A stretch of 64,000 nt of DNA, taken from M2408 sp040386975. GTDB taxonomy: Bacteria > Bacteroidota > Bacteroidia > Flavobacteriales_D > Crocinitomicaceae. The notes beneath the pieces are model-generated. The model was not told the DNA's origin and did no database searches. It saw nothing but the letters and a program-made list of their open reading frames with translations. Position numbers and translations under genes: made by a program. Shown here one piece after another: positions 1 through 7,021 of the stretch (positions within the stretch are counted from its first letter, which is position 1; every line of letters starts with the position of its first letter). The DNA is taken from the NCBI GenBank assembly GCA_040386975.1, contig JAZKEO010000032.1:62001-126000 (forward strand), in the 5' to 3' direction.

Positions 1-312
1 ACAAAGTTGAGTTGGAAAAAGTGTAAATTTATTTTTGCTGATGTCGATTTCTTGCAAAAGCTTGAATTCACTCAAAAAGTCGGGTAGGGAAGAGAGTTTG
101 TTGAAACTTAAATCCAAATGCGTAATGTTTTTAAATTTTAAAATTTCTTTTGGAAGAGAATCTAATTTTTGTCTTTTGAGTGAAAGTTTAAAAACGGAAT
201 CGGGATGAATTTGATTTGCTTCTTCCAAGGAATAAAAACCATTTTTATCTTGCGAAAAAGTGGAGGTTTGGAAACTAAGAAGGAAGCAAAAAAGAACGAA
301 TTTCCCTTTCAT
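1..312 (-). CDS. Leucine-rich-repeat secreted protein (3' end cut by window edge)
   Basis: The reverse strand is open from an ATG at 312 to base 1, giving the first 104 residues of a protein that continues outside the window. It begins with a signal peptide (MKGKFVLFCFLLSFQTSTFSQ), then has leucine-rich repeats with the spacing LDSLPKEI..ITHLDLSFNKLSSLP..LQEIDISKNKF. Such repeats usually bind proteins; the partner is unknown. Its first 38 bases overlap the 3' end of ribF, so the two genes are probably cotranscribed, ribF first. A surface or periplasmic location is inferred from the signal peptide. Confidence 0.75.
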   Translation of the reverse strand, partial: MKGKFVLFCFLLSFQTSTFSQDKNGFYSLEEANQIHPDSVFKLSLKRQKLDSLPKEILKFKNITHLDLSFNKLSSLPDFLSEFKLLQEIDISKNKFTLFPTQLC

Positions 313-1237
313 CAGCTTGAATTTGAGTTTTGAGTGCTTCCAATCCATTAAATTTCTTTTCATCACGGATACGTTTCAATAAATATACCGAAATTTTTGT
401 TTCGTAAATATCCGCAGAAAAATCCAAAATGGCAACTTCGCAATGAATTTTATTTTCGTCCGTAACAGTTGGATTTACACCAATATTCATCATACCGAAA
501 TGAACTTGTCCATTTTCAAGTTTTACTTTCACAGCATAAACGCCAAAAGCAGGAACAAGTTTGTGTGAATCTTGAATTTCAATGTTCGCCGTTGGGAAAC
601 CAATTGTTCGACCCAGTTGACGACCTTTGATTACTTTGCCAGAAATTTCAAAAGCTTCATTCAAATATGCGTTTGCAGTGGCAATATCTCCGTTTTTAAG
701 TGCTTTTCTGATTTTTGTGGAACTTACATTCACTTCATCAATTTCATGTGCTGAAATCTCAATTACTTCAAAAGGATAAATTTCTGAAAGTTTCATCAAA
801 TGTTCCAATGAACCTTCGCGATTTTTCCCAAATTGATGGTCGTAACCCACAATAATCGTATTTACATGAAGTTTATGAACCAAAAAATCTTTTACGAAAT
901 CTTCTGCTTTGATATTTGAAAAAGCCAAGGTAAAAGGAAAAACGATTAAATGATCTAAGCCCATTCGTTCCAATTTCTCAATTTTTTCCTCTTGTGTTTG
1001 AAGCATTTTTAAATCATCATTTCCACCAAAATTATTGCTTAAAACGTGTCTTGGATGTGGAAAAAAAGTAAATAAAACAGATTCACCATTTTTTGTTTGA
1101 GCTACTTCGTTTAACTTTTTGATGATTTTTTGATGCCCCAAATGTACACCATCAAAGGTTCCAATAGTTAAAATCGGATTTTTAATCGTGTGGAGAGAAT
1201 CTAAATTAGATTTATCTGAAATATAATGTACTTTCAT
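275..1237 (-). CDS. ribF: Bifunctional riboflavin kinase / FAD synthetase
   Basis: This cytoplasmic enzyme phosphorylates riboflavin to FMN and then adenylates FMN to FAD. The N-terminal nucleotidyltransferase domain shows TIGTFDGVHLGH at residues 24-35 (the HxGH-type signature), GYDHQFGKNREG at 131-142 and SSTKIR at 172-177. The C-terminal flavokinase domain has the GRQLGRTIGFPTAN motif near 205-218, where the PTAN residues bind Mg-ATP. At 320 residues it has the usual length for the family. A TANNTTTG-type -7 box lies 8 bases ahead of the start. The 3' end overlaps the leucine-rich-repeat gene. Confidence 0.96.
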   Translation of the reverse strand: MKVHYISDKSNLDSLHTIKNPILTIGTFDGVHLGHQKIIKKLNEVAQTKNGESVLFTFFPHPRHVLSNNFGGNDDLKMLQTQEEKIEKLERMGLDHLIVFPFTLAFSNIKAEDFVKDFLVHKLHVNTIIVGYDHQFGKNREGSLEHLMKLSEIYPFEVIEISAHEIDEVNVSSTKIRKALKNGDIATANAYLNEAFEISGKVIKGRQLGRTIGFPTANIEIQDSHKLVPAFGVYAVKVKLENGQVHFGMMNIGVNPTVTDENKIHCEVAILDFSADIYETKISVYLLKRIRDEKKFNGLEALKTQIQADEREIRSFLLPS

Positions 1238-1244
1238 TTCTTGA

Positions 1245-1252
1245 CAAAAATA
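1245..1252 (-). promoter_or_regulatory. Possible Bacteroidota -7 box before ribF
   Basis: Read on the minus strand this is TATTTTTG, matching TANNTTTG. It lies only 8 bases before the ribF ATG and I did not find a convincing -33 TTTG, so it is weak evidence. Confidence 0.3.
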
Positions 1253-1359
1253 AGAAACAGTTTTTGATTTATTAGTGAAGAAACACGGAAAGTCATACTT
1301 TTTTATAGAATAAACGGAAATTAAACCTTTGTTTAAAAATCCATTAAAGCAACTAAAAT

Positions 1360-1480
1360 CTTATTACAGACGTCAAAAGCCCTTTTTACTTCCTACCTCA
1401 AAGTTTTGCTTTTTGCCAAAGCCCTTTTCGTCTTCATCAGCTGTGCTGATTCTTTCCGCTTTGGGAAAAAGTAAGAAAGA
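1360..1480 (-). repeat. Possible degenerate 3'-end dispersed repeat
   Basis: The gap between ribF and the oxidoreductase stop codon has several imperfect inverted repeats. One is ATCAGC-TGT-GCTGAT near 1437-1451; TTTTACTTCCTACC is partly echoed by CTTACTTTTTCCC at the far side. The position directly after a stop codon matches the repeat family seen at 5185, 31212, 38935, 43251 and 60958, but the core is too degraded to assign confidently. No gene is seen here. Confidence 0.35.
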
Positions 1481-1483
1481 GAT

Positions 1484-2518
1484 TTACCAATTCACGATAA
1501 TTTTACCCATGGATTTTCCTGATTCCAAGAAATCATGTGCTTCGGCAAGTTGAGAGGAAGAAAATTCACTTCCTTTTTCAATTTTCAACTTGTTGTTTTT
1601 AGCTAAATCGACTACCGCTTGCAGACAGTGTTTCAAAACTTGTGGTTTGTTGTCGCCAATTTCAAGCATGTTCACCCCTAAAATGTTTTTCGATTGCATC
1701 ATCAAACCAATTGGAATAACGATTCCCATTTTTCTGACAAAATTTAAAGAAGAAAAAATTCCCCATTTTTTACCTGAACGTTCAGAGCCACCAAATAAAA
1801 TCATTCTTCCGCCTGAAGCTAAAATTTTCATGTCTTTTTTGAAGGTACTTCCAGCAACAGGATTAAAACTTACATCTAATTTTTCTTTTCCGAGTAACCT
1901 TTTTAATTCTTCGGAATAGTGTGTTTTAGTGTAATTTATCACAAAATCTGCTCCTAAATTCTTCACATAAACTTCTTTTTCCTCTGAACTCACTTTCCCG
2001 TAAACAATCGCATTTTTAAGTTTACACAATTGAATCAAAGCCGAACCAACTCCACCAGCCGCTGCATGAATCAATACACGTTCATTTTCACGAACGGGAC
2101 TTAAATATGCACACATATAATATGCCGTAACATATTGTGTGGCCAAGGACAAAGCGATGTGATTCGGCATTTCCTGAATCTCAACGCAGGAATCAATTTT
2201 TGCAAGAGCATGTTTTGCGTATCCGCCAAAGCGTGTGAAAGCAACTACTTTTTTGCCCAGTAAATCCGTTTTGTTCTCATTTCCAGTTTGAATCACTTTT
2301 CCAACAACTTCATAACCTAAAACGCATGGTAAACTTGGTGCAGCTTTGTAAAGTTTGTTTCTAGCCATCACATCGGCATAATTTAAACCAAAACTTTCAA
2401 CTTCGATTACGACTTCATCGCTTGCAGGAAAAGCAAGTGAAAAATCTCTTAATTCAAAAGCCGTCGCCGATGAACCGTATTTGATCAAGAAAAATCCTTG
2501 CGTGTTGATTTTATTCAT
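1484..2518 (-). CDS. Zinc-independent medium-chain dehydrogenase/reductase (quinone oxidoreductase/VAT1-like)
   Basis: The protein has 344 residues and fits the quinone-oxidoreductase branch of the medium-chain dehydrogenase/reductase superfamily. These enzymes reduce quinones or activated alkenes with NADPH. The N-terminal GroES-like fold carries FGLNYADVMARNKLY (43-57) and VLGYEVVGKV (66-75). The Rossmann nucleotide-binding motif is AAAGGVGSA at 152-160, followed by GADFVINY. The zinc-ligand cysteines of alcohol dehydrogenases are missing, which supports the zinc-independent branch. The substrate cannot be told from sequence. It is monocistronic, with repeat DNA on both sides. Confidence 0.85.
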   Translation of the reverse strand: MNKINTQGFFLIKYGSSATAFELRDFSLAFPASDEVVIEVESFGLNYADVMARNKLYKAAPSLPCVLGYEVVGKVIQTGNENKTDLLGKKVVAFTRFGGYAKHALAKIDSCVEIQEMPNHIALSLATQYVTAYYMCAYLSPVRENERVLIHAAAGGVGSALIQLCKLKNAIVYGKVSSEEKEVYVKNLGADFVINYTKTHYSEELKRLLGKEKLDVSFNPVAGSTFKKDMKILASGGRMILFGGSERSGKKWGIFSSLNFVRKMGIVIPIGLMMQSKNILGVNMLEIGDNKPQVLKHCLQAVVDLAKNNKLKIEKGSEFSSSQLAEAHDFLESGKSMGKIIVNW

Positions 2519-2562
2519 AATCTATGTCTTTTAGAAAACTTTAAAAATTGTTTTTTGAACAA

Positions 2563-2659
2563 CGGAGAGTAGGAGATAAAGAGTTTCTTAATATTGTTTA
2601 AATTAGCAATAACTTTGTTATTATTAATTTAAAAACTTCTCTATTTCTCTATTTCTCCG
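2563..2659. repeat. Inverted repeat of the 'ctctatttctctatttctcc' type
   Basis: Left arm 2563-2587 (CGGAGAGTAGGAGATAAAGAG) and right arm about 2636-2659 (CTCTATTTCTCTATTTCTCCG) are nearly complementary and would form a stem of about 20 bp around an AT-rich loop. It fills the 182-base gap between rsmI and the oxidoreductase gene. The low-complexity wording resembles intergenic repeats often met in Bacteroidota genomes. Confidence 0.6.
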
Positions 2660-2700
2660 TGGTAAAAAGAAAAAAGAGTTTCTGTTGTCAATATATAACT

Positions 2701-3372
2701 TTATTGTTTGCCCTCAATAATTATCACAATTTCCCCCTTAGGCGGATGATTTTCGTAATGAGTTTTAACATCCTTCACTTCGCCACGTTGGTATTCTTCG
2801 TAAATTTTTGAGACTTCACGCACCACGCAGACTTTTCTTTCAGTACCAAAAAACTCTTCAATTTGTCCTAAACATTTTACCAATCGATGTGGAGATTCGT
2901 ATAAAATAATCGTTCTTTCTTCTTGAGCTAAAGCGATTAATTTTGTTTGACGCCCTTTTTTGTGTGGTAAAAAACCTTCAAAACAAAAGCGATCACACGG
3001 GAAACCACTTGCAACTAATGCTGGAATTAAAGCTGTAGGTCCAGGTAAACAAGTCACTTTGATTCCATTTTCAATGCAAGCACGAATCAGTAAAAACCCT
3101 GGGTCGGAAATTCCTGGTGTTCCAGCATCAGAAACCAAAACAGTTGTTTCATTTGCTGAAATTTTATCTATTACGGATTGTAAAATTTTGTGTTCATTGT
3201 GGGCATGAAAAGGCAAAACGTGTTTATTGAAACCCAAATGGGAAATTAATTTTTTGGTTACACGTGTATCTTCGGCATAAATTAATTCAGCTTCTTGTAA
3301 GATTCGAATCGCTCTGAGCGTGATGTCTTCCAAATTTCCAATTGGAGTTGGTACTAAAATTAATTCAGGCAT
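2701..3372 (-). CDS. rsmI: 16S rRNA (cytidine(1402)-2'-O)-methyltransferase
   Basis: This SAM-dependent enzyme 2'-O-methylates C1402 in the decoding centre of 16S rRNA. The start MPELILVPTPIGNLEDITLRA and the glycine-rich SDAGTPGISDPG at 81-92 are hallmark RsmI motifs of the tetrapyrrole-methylase fold; YAEDTRVTKKLI and LYESPHR are also present. At 223 residues it lacks the C-terminal helical extension of the E. coli enzyme (about 286 residues), a short form I believe is common in Bacteroidota. The RDD gene lies 11 bases upstream, so the two are probably cotranscribed. Confidence 0.95.
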   Translation of the reverse strand: MPELILVPTPIGNLEDITLRAIRILQEAELIYAEDTRVTKKLISHLGFNKHVLPFHAHNEHKILQSVIDKISANETTVLVSDAGTPGISDPGFLLIRACIENGIKVTCLPGPTALIPALVASGFPCDRFCFEGFLPHKKGRQTKLIALAQEERTIILYESPHRLVKCLGQIEEFFGTERKVCVVREVSKIYEEYQRGEVKDVKTHYENHPPKGEIVIIIEGKQ

Positions 3373-3383
3373 TTTATAAAATT

Positions 3384-4121
3384 TTAACGTGTTAAAACAA
3401 CGTAATCTAAGAGAACTGTTCTCAAAAATTCCACTTTTTTCTGAGGAGTTTCAGGCAAACCAATGTGACTTGCTGTTTTATGTGCCAATTCGATGGCGAA
3501 AGTTTTTGTTTCCTCAGAAGGTGCACTATTCAAACGTTGTAAAGTGTTTTTAATCAACATGATATCTTCGTCTGTGAAACGCGTCACATTTTGATAAGTC
3601 GTTTTGTGCGTCTCCGTATTTTTGATAGACAACACGTTTTTCAAATTGTATAATTGGCTATTTTTCTTACGAATAACAATGGTACTTGCCATTGAATCTC
3701 CTAAGCGTTGACCTCTTTCAGAAGTGCTGGCAAAAATGATTGCTAAAAATCCAAATCCAAACCAAATGTCAACAACTCTAAAAATCCAACGTGTGAAATA
3801 TTCTCTTAAACCTGCATTTTCACCCGAAATTTTCACCACACGGATTCCCATGGTAAATTTCCCTAAACTCTGTCCACGCGTAAAATATTCGATAATCGGA
3901 CTATAAAAAATCCACGGAATACGCAAAAGAAATAAAAACAAAAATTTGCTTGTAACAAGATCCATCGAAAACATCGATTGACCAATAGCCAAACCGACAA
4001 TCATGAAGTATAAGAAAAAAGCGAAAACATCGATGAAAGATGCCAAAACACGCTGACCAGCACTCGCAATTTCGTACTCAATCTTTACGTGTTGAGCTGT
4101 TGTGAATTCAACTGTTTTCAT
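3384..4121 (-). CDS. RDD family membrane protein
   Basis: This 245-residue protein has an RDD domain. The opening GQRVLASFIDVFAFFLYF (residues 22-39) carries the family's conserved Arg and Asp ahead of the first membrane helix. Further hydrophobic segments lie near 58-78 and 112-132, and RGQSLGKFTMGIRVV (82-96) and GQRLGDSMASTIVI (137-150) are typical RDD loops. A soluble helical tail of about 90 residues follows. Some RDD proteins have been linked to ion transport, but function is unknown here. It lies directly upstream of rsmI in the same orientation. Confidence 0.85.
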   Translation of the reverse strand: MKTVEFTTAQHVKIEYEIASAGQRVLASFIDVFAFFLYFMIVGLAIGQSMFSMDLVTSKFLFLFLLRIPWIFYSPIIEYFTRGQSLGKFTMGIRVVKISGENAGLREYFTRWIFRVVDIWFGFGFLAIIFASTSERGQRLGDSMASTIVIRKKNSQLYNLKNVLSIKNTETHKTTYQNVTRFTDEDIMLIKNTLQRLNSAPSEETKTFAIELAHKTASHIGLPETPQKKVEFLRTVLLDYVVLTR

Positions 4122-4126
4122 TCTTG

Positions 4127-4293
4127 GAGACGTAAGGCTTTAAGACGTAAGATAAAAGATTCGATTAATTTTGTTTAATAATTTTATCCCTTTGGAAACT
4201 AATTTAGACAAATTTAATATTTTTAAAATATAAATTAGCTTGTTATTAAAATTAAAAGTCTTATGTCTAAGGTCTTTTAGTCTTATGTCTAAT
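4127..4293. repeat. Inverted pair of 'agacgtaagac / gtcttatgtct' repeats
   Basis: The 172-base gap between the YebC gene and the RDD gene starts with GAGACGTAAGGCTTTAAGACG (from 4127) and ends with AGTCTTATGTCTAAGGTC and TTAGTCTTATGTCTAA (4257-4293). The two ends are roughly complementary, so the gap can fold into a long imperfect hairpin. The same wording recurs at 9845-9880 and 33318-33346. Confidence 0.6.
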
Positions 4294-5004
4294 TTATGCT
4301 ATGTTAGTAAATACCTGTTGCACATCATCGTCATCTTCGATTTTGTCCAATAATTTTTCAATATCAACCAATTGTTCTTCTGTAAATTCAATTGGAGTTG
4401 TTGGATAACGTTTTAAACCTGATTTTAAAATTTCTAAATTTAATTCTTCAATACCCGTTGCGAGTGTACCAAAAGCTGTGTAATCACCAAATACGATAAT
4501 TTTATCTTCTTCCACTTCAATTTCTGTGCAACCAGCGTCAATCAAGCTAAATTCTAATTCTTCGATGTCAATAGCATCCGTTTTTACCAATTCAAAAACA
4601 GATTTTCTAGTAAACATGAATTCCATTTGTCCGTTTGGAACAACAATTCCATTTGATTTATTGAAATAGGATTTGATGTTTGCAACTGTTCTTGTAGGAT
4701 TATCCGTAGCACTTTCAACAAAAATCAACACACCGTGAGGACCTTTTCCTTCGTAGTTTATTTCAGAGAAACTCGCTAAATCTTTTTGTGTAGCACGTTT
4801 GATTGCTTTATCAATATTGTCTTTAGGCATGTTTTCAGCCTTCGCATTTTGAATAGCAGTACGCAATTTTCCATTCATCGTTGGATCTCCGCCACCTTCT
4901 TTTGCCGCCATCGTGATTGCTTTCCCTAATTTCGGAAACAATTTAGACATTTTATCCCAACGTTTCTCTTTTGCTGCTCTACGGTATTCAAACGCTCTTC
5001 CCAT
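4294..5004 (-). CDS. yebC: YebC/PmpR (TACO1) family protein
   Basis: The 236-residue protein matches the YebC/TACO1 family. Visible hallmarks are the basic N-terminus with FEYRRAAKEKRWDKMSKLF, then ITMAAKEGGGDP (30-41), AENMPKDNIDKAIKRA (56-71) and YEGKGPHGVLIFVE. Members have been described as transcription regulators and, more recently, as factors that help ribosomes through difficult sequences; sequence alone does not decide which applies. The N-terminus departs from the common MAGHSKWANIKHRK form, as seen in a second YebC subtype. The gene stands alone between two repeat-bearing gaps. Confidence 0.9.
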   Translation of the reverse strand: MGRAFEYRRAAKEKRWDKMSKLFPKLGKAITMAAKEGGGDPTMNGKLRTAIQNAKAENMPKDNIDKAIKRATQKDLASFSEINYEGKGPHGVLIFVESATDNPTRTVANIKSYFNKSNGIVVPNGQMEFMFTRKSVFELVKTDAIDIEELEFSLIDAGCTEIEVEEDKIIVFGDYTAFGTLATGIEELNLEILKSGLKRYPTTPIEFTEEQLVDIEKLLDKIEDDDDVQQVFTNIA

Positions 5005-5047
5005 AATTCAATATTATATCCTAAAATTTAGTTTTTTTACTTAAACA

Positions 5048-5055
5048 CAAAGTTA
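5048..5055 (-). promoter_or_regulatory. Possible -7 box (TAACTTTG) for the YebC gene
   Basis: On the minus strand this reads TAACTTTG, a full match to TANNTTTG, 43 bases before the ATG. The same 8-mer lies before the PfkB and asnS genes. No clear -33 element was found. Confidence 0.4.
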
Positions 5056-5184
5056 AATTAAATTTCAAATTTGGAATAAAAATTTAGAAAAGAATTTTGA
5101 GAGCTTTGAACAGAATGATTTTTGTTTTTAAAATAAGTCATTAATGAAATCAAAATCTTGTATTCACGATAATTTCGTGCATTT

Positions 5185-5322
5185 AAAACGCAAATTATAC
5201 GAGAGCGTAAAAAATTCAAGTGTTTGAGCGTAGCGAGTTTTGAATTTTTAGCGAAACTTGATGAAAATGAAAGGCGTTTTTAAGCACTAGACTTTTGGTT
5301 CTTTTTGGCAATGAAAAAGAAC
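5185..5322 (-). repeat. 3'-end dispersed repeat, copy 1, with hairpin
   Basis: This lies directly after the aldehyde dehydrogenase stop codon. Its gene-proximal end is a perfect 9-bp hairpin, GTTCTTTTT (5298-5306) and AAAAAGAAC (5314-5322), with loop GGCAATG. The distal part has a core containing AAGTGTTTGAGCGTAGCGAG (about 5218-5237) and TTTTAGCGAAA. The core is almost identical to copy 3 at 38935-39085 (one or two differences over more than 40 bases), including a shared AAGCACTAGACTTTT before the hairpin. The hairpin could act as a transcription terminator. The gap 5005-5332 holds nothing else except the YebC promoter region. Confidence 0.75.
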
Positions 5323-5332
5323 GAAATATAAT

Positions 5333-6775
5333 CTAATACTTCACAAAAACATTTTTTGCTTCAGTAAAAAACCGAAGTGCTTCCAAACCTCCTTCACGAC
5401 CAACTCCAGAAGATTTCACTCCTCCAAAAGGTGTTCTTAAATCTCTTACCAACCAAGCATTTATCCAAACAATTCCAGCTTCAATTTGTTCCGCCATGCG
5501 ATGTGCTCGTTTCAAATCGCTTGTCCACAAAGTTGCACTCAAACCGTATTGCGTAGAATTTGCCATTTTTAAAACATCTTCTTCGGTTTCAAAAGGAGTT
5601 AAAGTCACCACAGGACCAAAAATTTCTTCTTGATTCGTACGACAATCGTAAGCCAAACCTTCAATAACTGTTGGTTCCAAAAAGTATCCATTTTCATTTG
5701 GAGCATCTAAATAAACGCGTTTTCCACCTGTTAAAATTGTTCCACCTTCTTCTTGTGCCAACGTGATGTAAGATTGCACTTTTTCCAGATGAGGTAGAGA
5801 AACTAAAGCTCCCATTTTTGCTTTTGGATCCGTTGGAAAAGAAACTTTAAGTTGGGAAACACGTTCCACAAATGCGGTTTTAAATTTGTCGTAAATTCCT
5901 TTTTGAATAAAAATGCGTGAACCACACAAACAAATCTGACCTTGATTTGCAAACGAAGAACGAATCGTTGTTTTCAACATTTCGTCAAAATCACAATCGT
6001 CAAAAATGATATTTGGATTTTTTCCTCCAAGTTCCAAGGATAATTTTTTAAACATTGGTGCAGCCGTTCGAGCAATGTATTCACCCGTTTTTGTTCCACC
6101 AGTAAAAGAAATTGCTTTGATTTTTGGATGTTTCACAATCGCATCGCCAACACGAGTTCCCAAGCCGTGAATGATATTTAAAACTCCTGCCGGCATTCCT
6201 GCTTCTTCACACACTTTTCCAAGTAAATAAGCCGTGTAAGGTGTTACTTCAGAGGGTTTTGCAATTACACAATTTCCTGCAGCTAAAGCGGGAGCAATTT
6301 TCCATGAAAATAAATATAAAGGCAAATTCCAAGGCGAAATGCAACCCACAATTCCAATTGGTTTACGTAAAGTATAATTGATTCCTTCTCCTTCCATAGC
6401 GTGTGATTCGGAAGAAAAATGTACGATTGCCGTAGCAAAAAAGTGAAAGTTTGAAACAGCTCTTGGAATATCAACATGACTAGCCAAACTTACTGGTTTA
6501 CCATTATCGCGAGATTCTGCAAGCACAAATTCATCCATGCGCTTTTCAATTCCTTGAGAAACTTTGACTAAAATGTCACTTCGTTCTTCGTTAGTCATTT
6601 TTGACCAAATAGGAAAAGCTTTTTCAGCAGCTTGAACAGCATGTTCAACGTCTTTTTCATCTGAATCTGGAATCAAACAATAAACTTTTCCTGTTGCTGG
6701 TTCATAATTATCTATGTACAAGCCATTTTTTGGTTCGCAATAGTGACCGTTTATGAAGTTTTGTATTTTTTCCAT
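5333..6775 (-). CDS. Aldehyde dehydrogenase, ALDH8A1-like (probable 2-aminomuconate-semialdehyde dehydrogenase)
   Basis: This 480-residue enzyme oxidises an aldehyde to a carboxylate with NAD+. Catalytic residues are visible: Glu248 in LSLELGGKNP and Cys282 in NQGQICLCGSR. The rest follows animal ALDH8A1 unusually closely (as I remember it): YEPATGKVYC, VDIPRAVSNFHFFA, PWNLPLYLFSWKIAPALAAG, and the C-terminal PFGGVKSSGVGREG. ALDH8A1 and bacterial hydroxymuconate-semialdehyde dehydrogenases act on 2-aminomuconic or 2-hydroxymuconic semialdehyde. With a tryptophan 2,3-dioxygenase gene elsewhere in the window, a role in the kynurenine pathway is likely, but this is inference. It is monocistronic. 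Confidence 0.85.
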   Translation of the reverse strand: MEKIQNFINGHYCEPKNGLYIDNYEPATGKVYCLIPDSDEKDVEHAVQAAEKAFPIWSKMTNEERSDILVKVSQGIEKRMDEFVLAESRDNGKPVSLASHVDIPRAVSNFHFFATAIVHFSSESHAMEGEGINYTLRKPIGIVGCISPWNLPLYLFSWKIAPALAAGNCVIAKPSEVTPYTAYLLGKVCEEAGMPAGVLNIIHGLGTRVGDAIVKHPKIKAISFTGGTKTGEYIARTAAPMFKKLSLELGGKNPNIIFDDCDFDEMLKTTIRSSFANQGQICLCGSRIFIQKGIYDKFKTAFVERVSQLKVSFPTDPKAKMGALVSLPHLEKVQSYITLAQEEGGTILTGGKRVYLDAPNENGYFLEPTVIEGLAYDCRTNQEEIFGPVVTLTPFETEEDVLKMANSTQYGLSATLWTSDLKRAHRMAEQIEAGIVWINAWLVRDLRTPFGGVKSSGVGREGGLEALRFFTEAKNVFVKY

Positions 6776-6805
6776 TTCAAATAAAATTTAATCGTATGCT
6801 TTATG

Positions 6806-6813
6806 CAAAGGTA
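6806..6813 (-). promoter_or_regulatory. Possible -7 box (TACCTTTG) for the aldehyde dehydrogenase
   Basis: On the minus strand this reads TACCTTTG, matching TANNTTTG, 30 bases before the ATG. I could not place a -33 TTTG at the usual distance. Confidence 0.4.
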
Positions 6814-6849
6814 AGAAGAGATTCTGAATTTAGTAAAAGATTTTTTAGG

Positions 6850-6956
6850 AACTTGGAACGCAGAGGACAGCTAAGTTTTCGCCAAGAACGCCAAGAGTTT
6901 TAAAATTTTGCTTTGCGTACTTTGCGCTTTTTTTTTGCTTTTCTTTGCGATACAAA
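6850..6956. repeat. 'ctttgcgatacaaaa' dispersed repeat, copy 1
   Basis: This element carries GCTAAGTTTTCGCCAAGAAC, GCTTTGCGTACTTTGCGC and ends in CTTTGCGATACAAAA. The end matches the right end of the copies at 20854-20960 and (partly) 47272-47366. The element opens a false in-frame extension of polA beginning at 6908, which reads as a Cys/Leu/Phe-rich peptide of 38 residues. Confidence 0.65.
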
Positions 6957-7021
6957 AAACAAATAGTACTTCCAATTATCAGATTTTTCTTACTTTAGTC
7001 TTCCAATTTCAAAAAACAGTT

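Noticed and set aside
1329..1553. 74-codon plus-strand frame between ribF and the oxidoreductase
   Set aside because: It overlaps the oxidoreductase 3' end on the other strand, covers repeat-like DNA and encodes a low-complexity Phe/Ser/Leu-rich peptide.
6908..7021. N-terminal extension of polA
   Set aside because: The segment is dispersed-repeat DNA; the conserved PolA start is at 7022.
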